A DNA stretch of 35,217 nt from REEB506 sp040381035. Lineage in GTDB: Bacteria; Pseudomonadota; Alphaproteobacteria; Caulobacterales; Aquidulcibacteraceae. Where the stretch lies: NCBI GenBank assembly GCA_040381035.1, contig JBEIHY010000031.1:1-35217 (forward strand), given 5' to 3'. Position numbers and translations under genes: made by a program. A model generated the notes under the pieces. The model had not been told where the DNA came from and did not search any database. It saw only the letters and a program-made list of their open reading frames with translations. Shown here piece after piece: positions 8,881 through 17,104 of the stretch (position 1 is the stretch's first letter; every line of letters begins with the position of its first letter).

Positions 8881-8900
8881 GCGGCTGTTTGTGAAGCCGC
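8881..8900. promoter_or_regulatory. small inverted repeat in the hydratase/sapC divergent spacer
   Basis: GCGGCT and AGCCGC, 8 nt apart, form a perfect 6-bp dyad 21 bp upstream of the hydratase start and 133 bp upstream of the SapC-family start. It could be an operator or chance in a GC-rich spacer. No convincing -35/-10 pair was seen in the 174-bp spacer. Confidence 0.25.
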
Positions 8901-9033
8901 CCGCGTCGGCCGGCAAGGGGCTTGGATGATGGGCGCCGGCGCCGCGTGGTTGCGGTGGGGGCTTTTTCGTGGTTGAAGCCGGTCAAATCATCCCGTGCCA
9001 AACCCTCCCATAGACGTGTGACAGGAGAAGCCC

Positions 9034-9837
9034 ATGACTGGCGCCCCGACCGAGCCGCAGTTGAGCGGAAACGTTTTGTTTTATCGCCAACCGGAGCCCT
9101 TGTCGCTTGATCGGCATGGCAATCTCGGCGTCAAGCGCATTGCTCAGCCGTTTATGTTCCTGATGGAAGCGCATGTGGTTCCGATCACCGTCAATGAATT
9201 TGGCGTTGCCGCGGCCTCCTATCCGCTGATCTTTGCCGGCGCCAACAAGGTTCCGTTGGCCGTGATGGGCGCGCGCCAGGGCGACAATGTGTTTGTTGGC
9301 GGCAATGGCGAAGTCGATCCGGAAGCCTATCTGCCGGCCTTTGTGCGTCGCTATCCGTTCGTCTTTGCCGCCGATGACGACGCCGAACGACTGTTGGTCT
9401 GCGTCGACCGGGCCGCCCCGATGGTCGGCGAGAATCCGGAAGTGCCATTCTTTGAAAATGGCCAGCCGACGCAGTATACCCAGGAAGCGATCGAGTTCTG
9501 CAAGGAATTTGAACGCCATCGCCGCGGCACCGAAGATTTTGTTCAACAGCTCATTCAGCTCGACCTGTTTGAAGAAAAGAGCGTCACGATCGCGCAAGCC
9601 AATCCCGACGGCACCCAGCAGGAAGTGAAAATCGCCGACTATTTCGCGGTGTCGGAAGACAAGCTGAACGCGCTGCCGCATGATACGTTTATCCGTCTGC
9701 GCGACCAGGGCATTCTCGGCCCAGTTTATGCGCATATGGTCTCGCTGCTGACCTGGCCCAAGATCGTGCAGCGCGCGATGATGCGCGCCGAAGCGCAGGC
9801 TGAAGCCCAGATGCGCGCCACCACGCCCTTGGCATAA
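9034..9837 (+). CDS. SapC family protein
   Basis: A 267-residue SapC-family protein. The name comes from the S-layer gene cluster of Campylobacter; the molecular function in proteobacteria is not established. Family features visible: an N-terminal LSLDRHGNLGVK, then AQPFMFLMEAHVVPITVNEF, the core SYPLIFAG (about residues 63-70), the segment YLPAFVRRYPFVF, and a conserved acidic C-terminal helix region. No signal peptide or membrane span is evident, so the protein is probably cytoplasmic. The start has a clear AGGAG site about 8 bp upstream. It is a single-gene unit: divergent from the hydratase and ending in a hairpin at 9856-9884. Confidence 0.9.
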   Translation: MTGAPTEPQLSGNVLFYRQPEPLSLDRHGNLGVKRIAQPFMFLMEAHVVPITVNEFGVAAASYPLIFAGANKVPLAVMGARQGDNVFVGGNGEVDPEAYLPAFVRRYPFVFAADDDAERLLVCVDRAAPMVGENPEVPFFENGQPTQYTQEAIEFCKEFERHRRGTEDFVQQLIQLDLFEEKSVTIAQANPDGTQQEVKIADYFAVSEDKLNALPHDTFIRLRDQGILGPVYAHMVSLLTWPKIVQRAMMRAEAQAEAQMRATTPLA

Positions 9838-9855
9838 AGCGCCTCCCATCGTTTG

Positions 9856-9884
9856 CTTCCCCGCTCTGACAAAGGGCGGGGAAG
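9856..9884. terminator. hairpin terminator between convergent sapC-type and hotdog genes
   Basis: CTTCCCCGC (9856-9864) pairs perfectly with GCGGGGAAG (9876-9884), loop 11 nt. It lies 18 bp after the SapC-family stop and 11 bp from the stop of the convergent gene, so it can serve both. There is no long U-run. Confidence 0.6.
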
Positions 9885-9895
9885 ACGACGGGGGC

Positions 9896-10359
<464 letters not shown>

Positions 10360-10363
<4 letters not shown>

Positions 10364-11391
10364 GTCGCCGCCGTCGGATCGGGGCTGATCTGGACGAGCA
10401 GCTTGCCGTCATGATCGCCGCTGAACAGCCGCTTCACCGAGATCGGCGCGTTCTCCAGGCCGTGGTCGACATGCACCTTGTAGTGCAGCTTGCCGGCCAT
10501 CAGCCAAGCCGACAAGTCCGCAACTGCTTCGGCCATGCGCGGGAAATAATCGATCACGATGAAGCCGCGCACACTGATGCGCTTCATCAGGATTTGGGTG
10601 AAGTGCTTGGGGCCGGCAACCTCGCCGGCGGCGTTGTAAGTGGAGATCATGCCGCACAATGGCATGCGGGAAAAATTGTTCATCCGGGCCATCACGGCGT
10701 CCATGATCGGGCCGCCGACATTTTCAAAATTGATGTCGATACCTTTGGGCGCCAAGCGATCGAGTTCGGCGCCGACATCTTGGGTCTTGTAATTGATGCA
10801 GGCGTCAAAGCCGAGTTCATCGACCACCCATTTGCATTTCGCGTCCGACCCCGCGATGCCGATCACGCGGCAGCCCTTGATTTTGCCGATCTGGCCAACA
10901 ATGGAGCCGACGGCGCCGGCCGCCGCTGACACCACCAGCGTATCGCCGGGATTGGGTTGGCCGATATCGAGCAGACCGAAATAGGCCGTCCAGCCGGTGA
11001 CGCCCAGCACACTCATGAATGCGGTGATCGGCAGCCCCGGAATGGTCGGCAGCGCGCGGGCAATGCCGGGCATTGCGATCTCATAATCCTGCCAGCCCGA
11101 CAGGCCGGGCGAGACAATCGCGCCGACCGGAAAATCCGGGTTCTTGCTCTCTTCCACTACGCCAATCGTGCCGCCGCGCATCACCGCGCCGATTTCGACC
11201 GGCGGCAGATATTGATCCATATCGCTCATCCAGATCCGGTTGGTGGGATCGAGTGAGAGATAGATATTGCGCACCAGCGCCTGGCCTTCTGTAATCTGGG
11301 GAACCGGCCCTTCGATCAGTTTCAGATCGCCGTCCGCGATTTCGCCGACCGGGCGGCGCGCCAAAACCCATTGCCGATTGATCCGGGCCAT
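10360..11391 (-). CDS. NADP-dependent zinc-free MDR oxidoreductase (leukotriene B4 12-hydroxydehydrogenase-like)
   Basis: A 343-residue medium-chain reductase of the PTGR1/CurA type, reducing alpha,beta-unsaturated ketones or related enones with NADPH. Visible: the N-terminal RQWVLARRPVGE typical of the group, YLSLDPTNRIWM, the dinucleotide-binding VSAAAGAVGSIVGQIGKIKG (about 153-172), and IDINFENVGGPIMDAV. No structural zinc lobe cysteines are present. ATG at 11391 was chosen because a GGAGGGG site is 3-4 bp upstream; an upstream ORF extension to 11463 lacks family similarity. Its stop overlaps the hotdog gene start. Hbd lies upstream on the same strand with a 102-bp gap. Confidence 0.92.
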
Positions 11392-11493
11392 TTGCCCCTC
11401 CGCGCGTGACGTTTCCGTGCCCCGTTTTGAAATGGGAAAAGTCTTGTGACGGAAACGATGCATGGCGGCAAATGCTGTTTTGCGGCGCAGGCC

Positions 11494-12381
11494 TTACCGC
11501 GTCGGCGACGGCTTTTCGCCGCGGTAGTCATAGAATCCGCGCTGGGTCTTGCGGCCGAGCCAGCCGGCTTCGACATATTTCACCAAGAGCGGGCAGGGGC
11601 GGTACTTGGTGTCGGCGAGACCTTCATTGAGCACCTGCATGATGCTCAGGCAGGTGTCGAGGCCGATGAAATCGGCCAGCTCCAGCGGGCCCATCGGGTG
11701 ATTGGCGCCCATGCGCATGGCGCGGTCGATCGCTTCAACCGAGCCGACGCCCTCATACAGCGTGTAGACCGCCTCATTTATCATCGGGATCAGCACGCGG
11801 TTGACGATGAAGGCCGGGAAATCTTCGGCATTGGCAATGGTTTTGCCGAGGCTTTCGACAAAGCGGATCGAGGTTTCGTAGGTTTCCTGGCTGGTTTGCA
11901 GGCCGCGGATCAACTCAACCAGCTTCATCAGCGGCACCGGGTTCATGAAGTGAACGCCGATGAAACGGTCGGGCCGGTCGGTGCCGGCGCCAAGGCGGGT
12001 GATCGAGATCGAAGACGTGTTGGAGGCCAGCAGCGCATTCGGCGCCAGCACCTCACAGAGCCCCTTGAAAATCGCGCGCTTGATTTCTTCCTTCTCCACC
12101 GCGCTTTCAATGGCGAGGTCGCAGCCTTCAAGATGGGCCATCTTGGCGGCCTTGCGGATGCGCGGCAGGGCAGCTTCCATCGCGTCCTGCTTGATCAGGC
12201 CGCGACTGACCTGGCGGGCCATGTTGCGCTTGATCTGGTCCAGGCCGATATCGATGCGCGATTCATCCACATCGTTGAGCAGCACTTCATAGCCGGCCAG
12301 TGCGCACACATGGGCGATGCCATTGCCCATTTGGCCGGCGCCAACCACACCGACTGTGTGGATCTGGTTCATGGGAGCCAT
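11494..12381 (-). CDS. 3-hydroxybutyryl-CoA dehydrogenase
   Basis: A 295-residue 3-hydroxyacyl-CoA dehydrogenase (PaaH/Hbd type) oxidising (S)-3-hydroxybutyryl-CoA with NAD+ or the reverse with NADPH. The Rossmann motif GAGQMG is at residues 14-19, ASNTSSISI precedes the catalytic His in GVHFMNPVPLMKLVE, and the C-terminal dimer domain contains FPAFIVNRVLIPMINEA and GANHPMGPLELADFIGLD. Family length is 280-300. ATG at 12381 has an AGAGG site about 9 bp upstream; ATG 12372 lacks one. A longer ORF to 12447 adds a non-conserved leader. Likely role: beta-oxidation or polyhydroxybutyrate/butanoyl-CoA metabolism together with the ETF genes nearby. Confidence 0.94.
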   Translation of the reverse strand: MAPMNQIHTVGVVGAGQMGNGIAHVCALAGYEVLLNDVDESRIDIGLDQIKRNMARQVSRGLIKQDAMEAALPRIRKAAKMAHLEGCDLAIESAVEKEEIKRAIFKGLCEVLAPNALLASNTSSISITRLGAGTDRPDRFIGVHFMNPVPLMKLVELIRGLQTSQETYETSIRFVESLGKTIANAEDFPAFIVNRVLIPMINEAVYTLYEGVGSVEAIDRAMRMGANHPMGPLELADFIGLDTCLSIMQVLNEGLADTKYRPCPLLVKYVEAGWLGRKTQRGFYDYRGEKPSPTR

Positions 12382-13225
12382 TAGTCCGTCCGCCTCTTTT
12401 TCGGTGATATGTTCACCTGTCAGCCGCGCCAGCCGCAATGCGGCCAATCGACATCATGACGATTTTTCTAAGATGACCTTTTTTCGCCCGCGCAACAAGG
12501 CCCATGCTGCACCTGCGAAAGAAAATCATGCGCCACTCAAGCGTGCGCTCGCCACCCGGTTGGGTTGTGAGGCGGCGTGCTTTAGGAGATGTGGAAGCGG
12601 CTTTTGCCAGCGCCAGCCACCGCGCGAGGCTTAGGCCAAGGCGGTGTTTGAAGAATTTTCATGCGTCGCGCGCGGGGGCGCTGGCGATCAAGCTGCGGGC
12701 CTGGATCGGCGGCGCCCTCGCCTGCGCCCACATTTCAAACCGCGCGCGGCGGTGGTAACGCCGCTGCTCCGGACTTATCGATTCTGACCCATGTGACGCT
12801 TGCAGGTCGATATGTTTTGTTTGCGGCAAGCGACGCGCGGAAGAAGTACTTGTGTTGTGGGCTCGATGTGCGCCGCCAGCGCCGTGGGCGCGCGCAAACC
12901 AGGCGACCAAGGCTTCGTCGTCAAGCTCAGGCGTGGCTTCGTCAGACGCGGCCAGCGCTGTGCGGATCGCCTGCGCCAGCGCCGCTTCGGTGCGCGCCAA
13001 ACAGCGCCGCAACGGCGACGGCGAGGCGCGGCCCGCGGGCCAAAACACGCCAGCGATCAGCCGGCGCAACAGCGTAAGCAGCAGATCAATCTGGGTGAAG
13101 GCGGGCGGGGCGAATATGGCGGGGGGCGGGCTCCAAGGCGAGGGGCCATTGGGCGCGCGGTTGCAACCCCGCCGGATTTGTTTTTGCGCTGGCCTTGCCA
13201 CATTTTGGCTTTGCCTTGGCGGGCC
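12382..13225. other. 844-bp region with no confident gene
   Basis: Between the hbd start and the hairpin after DUF1993 no recognised gene was found. 12382-12658 holds only short unconvincing ORFs and presumably the hbd promoter. From 12659 to 13201 a 180-codon minus-strand ORF exists and is listed separately at low confidence. No RNA gene, IS end or long repeat was seen. This is the lowest coding density in the window. Confidence 0.6.
12659..13201 (-). CDS. uncertain hypothetical ORF, possibly a gene remnant
   Basis: An ORF of 180 codons from a GTG. The middle (about residues 36-110: FTQIDLLLTLLRRLIAGVFW, then LARTEAALAQAIRTALAAS, then DDEALVAWFARAHG) reads like ordinary coding sequence with leucine-rich helices. 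The first 30 and last 70 residues look like random GC-rich translation, so the true gene may be shorter or frameshifted. No ribosome site precedes the start and no family was recognised. Overlapping plus-strand ORFs look less protein-like. It could be a decayed gene or chance. Confidence 0.3.
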   Translation of the reverse strand: MARPAQKQIRRGCNRAPNGPSPWSPPPAIFAPPAFTQIDLLLTLLRRLIAGVFWPAGRASPSPLRRCLARTEAALAQAIRTALAASDEATPELDDEALVAWFARAHGAGGAHRAHNTSTSSARRLPQTKHIDLQASHGSESISPEQRRYHRRARFEMWAQARAPPIQARSLIASAPARDA

Positions 13226-13250
13226 CGGGATAGCGCGCAGGGCTATCCCG
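13226..13250 (-). terminator. hairpin terminator after etfB-etfA-DUF1993
   Basis: CGGGATAGC (13226-13234) and GCTATCCCG (13242-13250) form a perfect 9-bp stem with a 7-nt loop, beginning 23 bp after the DUF1993 stop on the minus strand. The U-run is poor, but position and stem strength fit a terminator of the three-gene operon. Confidence 0.55.
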
Positions 13251-13272
13251 CACCGGCGTAGCAGCCCCCCGG

Positions 13273-13788
13273 TCAGCCGCCCAAAAAGTCCGCTTTGCCC
13301 ACATCCACGCCGTTTGACCGCAAAATCGCGTACGCCGTGGCTATGTGGAAATAGAGGTTCGGTGTGATCCAGGCCTGGACATAATCGGCGCCGGTAAAGC
13401 GCATGTCGCGCTGATTGCCGGGCGGGCCGACTTTGAACTCCAGAATGTCGGTTTCCTTGCCGTTGATCTGCTCGGGCTTGAGCGATTCAAAGAAGGCCTG
13501 CGTCTTGGCGATGCGGTCCTTCAATTCGGCAAGAGTTTTTTCTTCGTCTGGGTGGCGCGGCGCGTCGACGCCGGCAAGCCGCGCCATGCCGAATTTGGAG
13601 ATATCGCAGGCGATTTGCACCTGGCGCGCCAGCGGGAACATGTCCGGCGCCAGGCGCAGGGACACAAACACGGCCTCGTCGATTTTCTTTGCGGCGGCGT
13701 GGGCGGCGGCCTTGTCGAGGATGTGGGCGAGATTGCCCAGCATCCGCACATAGACCGGCGCAGAGATCGCGTAGAGTGTGCTTGCCAT
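13273..13788 (-). CDS. DUF1993 domain-containing protein
   Basis: A 171-residue DUF1993 protein, the usual length for the family. Characteristic: the N-terminal SAPVYVRMLGNLAHILDKA, a central RLAPDMFPLARQVQIACD, and a C-terminal YVQAWITPNLYFHIATAYAI. The family has a DinB-like four-helix fold; no enzymatic function is established. It starts at the stop of etfA (TGATG, 1-bp overlap), so it is translated as the third gene of the ETF operon. Coupling to ETF suggests a redox or lipid-oxidation link, which is inference only. Confidence 0.92.
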   Translation of the reverse strand: MASTLYAISAPVYVRMLGNLAHILDKAAAHAAAKKIDEAVFVSLRLAPDMFPLARQVQIACDISKFGMARLAGVDAPRHPDEEKTLAELKDRIAKTQAFFESLKPEQINGKETDILEFKVGPPGNQRDMRFTGADYVQAWITPNLYFHIATAYAILRSNGVDVGKADFLGG

Positions 13789-14732
13789 CAGCCCATCGCC
13801 TTTTTCAACTCGGCCTGCAATTCCGGCACGAGCACAAACAGATCGCCGACAAGGCCGTAATCGGCGACTTGGAAGATCGGCGCTTCTTCATCCTTGTTGA
13901 TCGCGACGATCACTTTGGAATCCTTCATCCCGGCGAGGTGCTGGATCGCGCCGGAAATGCCGACCGCGACATACAGCTCCGGCGCGACAACCTTGCCGGT
14001 TTGGCCGACCTGATAATCGTTGGGCGCGTAGCCGGCGTCGACCGCTGCGCGCGAGGCGCCGATGGCCGCACCGAGCTGGTCGGCGAGCGGTTCGATCACC
14101 GACTTGAATTTCTCGTCGGAGCCAAGCGCGCGCCCACCCGAAACCACACGCTTGGCGGCGGCCAGCTCAGGCCGATCGGACTTGGAAAGCTCTTCGCCGA
14201 CAAACGCGCTTTTGCCGGGGCCGGCCGGCGCAGTGATGGTTTCCACGGGCGCCGCGCCGCCTTCGCCGGCGGCCTTGAAGGCGGTGGCCTGGATGGTGGC
14301 GACGATTTTCGGATCGGTCGATTCCACCGTCATCAGCGCATTGCCGGCATAGATCGGACGGACGAAGGTTTTCGGGCCTTTGACTTCGATGGCGCCGGAA
14401 ATCTGCATCACATCGAGCTTGGCGGCGACCCGCGGGGCGATGTTCTTGCCATTGGCGTCAGCGACAAACAGCACCGCGTCATAGCCGGCCGCGAGAGGCG
14501 CGATCAGCGCCTCCAACGGCTCGGCAAGCTGTTGGGCAAGGCCCACGCCATCGGCGTGCAGCACTTTGCGCACGCCCGCGATTTTCGCGGCCTTGGCGGC
14601 GACATCAGCGGCATTGGAGCCCGCCACCAGCACATCAATATCGCTGCCAATGCCAAGGGCTGCGGTGACCACCTTGTGGGTGGCTTCTTTCAGCGACGCA
14701 TTGTCGTGCGCGGCAACAACCAGAACAGCCAT
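13788..14732 (-). CDS. etfA: electron transfer flavoprotein subunit alpha
   Basis: A 314-residue ETF alpha subunit. With the beta subunit it forms the FAD/AMP heterodimer that takes electrons from acyl-CoA dehydrogenases and passes them to ETF:ubiquinone oxidoreductase. The C-terminal FAD signature is clear: ELYVAVGISGAIQHLAGM then IVAINKDEEAPIFQVADYGLVGD (about residues 240-290). The N-terminal domain begins MAVLVVAAHDNASL. Length matches the family (about 310). The start overlaps the etfB stop in TGATG, giving tight coupling and 1:1 synthesis. Confidence 0.97.
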   Translation of the reverse strand: MAVLVVAAHDNASLKEATHKVVTAALGIGSDIDVLVAGSNAADVAAKAAKIAGVRKVLHADGVGLAQQLAEPLEALIAPLAAGYDAVLFVADANGKNIAPRVAAKLDVMQISGAIEVKGPKTFVRPIYAGNALMTVESTDPKIVATIQATAFKAAGEGGAAPVETITAPAGPGKSAFVGEELSKSDRPELAAAKRVVSGGRALGSDEKFKSVIEPLADQLGAAIGASRAAVDAGYAPNDYQVGQTGKVVAPELYVAVGISGAIQHLAGMKDSKVIVAINKDEEAPIFQVADYGLVGDLFVLVPELQAELKKAMG

Positions 14733-15481
14733 CAGATCACCCCCGCTTCATTCTTCAGCTTATCGACCAGTTCGGCGACGGTTTTGACTTTGATCCCGGC
14801 TTGGCGCTTGGCCGGCTCGGTGACTTTCAGCACCTTCAGGCGCGGCGTGACATCAACGCCGTAATCGCCGGGTGCTTTTACATCGATCGGCTTCTTTTTC
14901 GCTTTCATGATGTTGGGGAGCGACGCATAGCGCGGCTCGTTCAAGCGCAGATCGGTGGTGACGATCGCGGGTAGGTCGAGGGCCACGGTTTGCAGGCCGC
15001 CATCGACTTCGCGGGTGACGCTCGCCTTGGCGGCTTCGATCACGACCTTGGAGGCAAACGAGCCTTGCGGCCAGCCGAGCAGGGCGGCGAGCATTTGGCC
15101 GGTCTGGTTGCTGTCATCATCAATCGCCTGCTTGCCGAGGATGACAAGCTGCGGGCCTTCGGCCTCCACGACGCCCTTCAAGATCTTGGCGACCGCCAGC
15201 GGCTCCACATCGCCATCGGCCTTCACCAGGATGCCGCGATCGGCGCCCATCGCCAGCGCATTGCGGATGGTTTCCTGAGCTGCGTCCGGGCCGATCGATA
15301 CCGCGATAATCTCGGCGACGATGCCTTTTTCCTTCAAGCGAACGGCTTCTTCGACGGCGATTTCGCAGAAGGGGTTCATCGACATTTTCAGATTGGTGAG
15401 GTCAACGCCGCTTTGGTCGGCCTTCACTTTGACCTTCAAATTGTAGTCAAGCACCCGCTTGATCGGCACAAGCGCCTTCAT
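14732..15481 (-). CDS. etfB: electron transfer flavoprotein subunit beta
   Basis: A 249-residue ETF beta subunit, the standard length. It begins MKALVPIKRVLDYNLKVKVK, contains the MNPFCEIAVEEAVRLKEKG segment typical of the family, and has QAIDDDSNQTGQMLAALLGWPQ (AMP-binding region). ATG 15481 was chosen because GGGGA lies about 7 bp upstream and because it gives the canonical N-terminus; ATG 15487 or an extension to 15532 are less likely. First gene of etfB-etfA-DUF1993; its promoter should lie in the 162-bp divergent spacer shared with the Uma2 gene. Confidence 0.97.
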   Translation of the reverse strand: MKALVPIKRVLDYNLKVKVKADQSGVDLTNLKMSMNPFCEIAVEEAVRLKEKGIVAEIIAVSIGPDAAQETIRNALAMGADRGILVKADGDVEPLAVAKILKGVVEAEGPQLVILGKQAIDDDSNQTGQMLAALLGWPQGSFASKVVIEAAKASVTREVDGGLQTVALDLPAIVTTDLRLNEPRYASLPNIMKAKKKPIDVKAPGDYGVDVTPRLKVLKVTEPAKRQAGIKVKTVAELVDKLKNEAGVI

Positions 15482-15643
15482 GGCCATTTCCCCAGGGTAA
15501 GGCGCGGACGGGAGAGCACGGCTTCGCCCCATGCGCGCAAGTCGGTTATGAGCGCGCGGACACTAGCGGCGCTTCTTTGGCGGCGTCAATGGAGCGCGCC
15601 GCAGGCATTCGCTGCGCCGCCAAGCTGTGCTAGGCTTCAACCC

Positions 15644-16210
15644 ATGCCAATTCTACTGACGACCCCCTCAGAGAACGACGAACGCATCGGCTTCACGGTT
15701 AAGGATGTCTGCGCCATGATCGCGGCTGGGATTTTGGACGAAGACGAAAAGTTTGAACTGCTGGATGGGGAAGTGGCTCCAATGCAGGCCATAACCCGGC
15801 GCATCTGCGGCTGAAGCGCTGGCTTATAAAGACGCTGAGTTATGGGCTTAATGAGACCCATTGGGTCGATAGCGAGCCGAGCGTTTATCTCGACGGCTTC
15901 AAACGCGGCCGATCCTTCACCGCGCCGGACTTGATCGTTTATCCGCGGCGCTTTTCGCCAGAAGATGTTCGCGGCGCAGATTGCGATCTGCTGATTGAGG
16001 TCGCGTCCACAACCCAGCGCAAAGACCTTGGCCGGAAGGCGAAACTCTTTGCCCAGCATGGCGTTCGCGATTATTGGGTCTGCGACACCGAAGCCAAGCT
16101 GACCTACATCCGCCGTGGCGGCGTTGATTGTGTCTATCCGGCGCCGGTGGCGGTTGCGTTTGAACAGCCGGTCACGGCGCTGCTTCTGCCAGGCATTGCC
16201 CTGCGGATGA
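15644..16210 (+). pseudogene. Uma2-family (DUF820) endonuclease-like gene, frameshifted
   Basis: The first 49 codons (to about 15787) encode TVKDVCAMIAAGILDEDEKFELLDGE, the typical N-terminus of Uma2 proteins. The rest continues in the frame one base back: HNPAHLRLKRWL, SFTAPDLIVYPRR, DCDLLIEVAS, DLGRKAKLFAQHGVRDYWVCD, ending LLLPGIALRM. These include the acidic PDLxV and LLIEV motifs of the restriction-endonuclease-like fold. One G missing from the GG at 15787-15788 would join the halves. The downstream frame has no stop until 16587, running 125 codons into the next gene, whereas a TGA at 16208-16210 and a hairpin mark the normal family length (about 189 residues); a second indel near the 3' end is therefore likely. 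Could be real decay or a sequence error. Confidence 0.8.
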
Positions 16211-16236
16211 CCGGCGCCCCTTCAGCGCCCCGGTCA
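16208..16236 (+). terminator. candidate hairpin at the end of the Uma2 gene
   Basis: TGACCGGCGC (16208-16217) pairs with GCGCCCCGGTCA (16225-16236), ten base pairs with a 2-nt bulge and a 7-nt loop. Its position at the usual 3' end of a Uma2 gene supports the idea that the ORF beyond it is not coding. Confidence 0.4.
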
Positions 16237-16294
16237 CGGCATTGTCAGTGCGCTTGTCTTTGCCGCGCGGCCACAGCGGCGTACCTCGGCAGGC

Positions 16295-17062
16295 ATGACA
16301 TCCAAATCTCTCTTCGCCGCCGCATTGACCCTGAGCCTCGCCGCGTGCGTCACCAAGCCCACCACACAAAGCGGCTTCATGAGCGATTACACCCGCCTCA
16401 GCGATTCAGCCCAGCACGGCGCAGCGACCCAGCGCCAGTTTGTCGACGCCGCCGCTTTGGCGGGCGTCAGCCGCGTCGCAATCTTGCCAACGCAAGTGCG
16501 GCTTGGCCCCAATGCCGCCTTCACCGCAAACGAAGTCGCCCCGATCGCCGCCGAGATGGACCGCCAATTGTGCCTGGAATTGGCTGAACGGTTTGAGATC
16601 GCCCCAGACGATGATCCCGCGGCTTTGCAGGTCAGCGCCGCCATCACCGGCGTCACCCGCACGGGCGCGGCCTCCAGTGTCGTGTCGGCGGCGGCAAGCC
16701 GCTTCATTCCCGGCCCCGGATCGGTGCGCTTGCCGATTGGCCTTGGCGGATTGGCCGCCGAAATGCAGGCGCGCAACGGCGCCGAAGGGCCAGTCATCGG
16801 CGAGCTTGCCTGGTCGCGCCGGGCCCAGATCGCGATGGATCGGGGCAGCCTCAGCCCGATCGGCGACGCCTACCAAGCCGCCGAGCCCTTCGCCGACGCC
16901 GTTGCAAAATTGCTGACGCCCGATCCCGCTCCGCTGGTGCGCAAGGTCGCCGATCAATGTCCCGAGGCGCCGGGTGGCGGGGCTGGGCGCTTTGTGGCGG
17001 GCCGGGCGTTCGGGCTCTACATTCCGCCAAGTGTGAAGCCGGCGCCGGACCCAAAGCCCTAG
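16295..17062 (+). CDS. DUF3313-like lipoprotein
   Basis: A 255-residue predicted lipoprotein: signal MTSKSLFAAALTLSLAAC with lipobox LAAC (Cys about 18). The mature start SGFMSDYTRLSD matches the family pattern SGFLxDYSxL. Later parts also fit DUF3313: VRLPIGLGGLAAEMQARNG (about residues 145-163) and GELAWSRRAQIAMDRGS, and an end with AKLL. The function is unknown; related proteins are outer-membrane-anchored. The frame is intact although both neighbours are broken. Only a weak ribosome site (GGCAGG) is present. It overlaps the run-on tail of the Uma2 frame, which is another sign that tail is not coding. Confidence 0.8.
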   Translation: MTSKSLFAAALTLSLAACVTKPTTQSGFMSDYTRLSDSAQHGAATQRQFVDAAALAGVSRVAILPTQVRLGPNAAFTANEVAPIAAEMDRQLCLELAERFEIAPDDDPAALQVSAAITGVTRTGAASSVVSAAASRFIPGPGSVRLPIGLGGLAAEMQARNGAEGPVIGELAWSRRAQIAMDRGSLSPIGDAYQAAEPFADAVAKLLTPDPAPLVRKVADQCPEAPGGGAGRFVAGRAFGLYIPPSVKPAPDPKP

Positions 17063-17104
17063 ACGCACCTCGATTTTGGCGCCGTCTGCCGCTATGGAGC
17101 GGCG

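Noticed and set aside
12473..12634. Plus-strand 53-codon ORF starting MTFFRPRNK
   Set aside because: No ribosome site, no hydrophobic or conserved segment, atypical composition.
13159..13188. GGTTGCAACC palindrome followed by a T-rich stretch as a plus-strand terminator
   Set aside because: There is no convincing plus-strand gene upstream, and the palindrome leaves no loop for a stable hairpin.
16211..16587. Long C-terminal extension of the Uma2 protein
   Set aside because: It lies past a hairpin, overlaps the signal peptide of the next gene in another frame, and shows an Arg/Pro/His-rich composition unlike protein.
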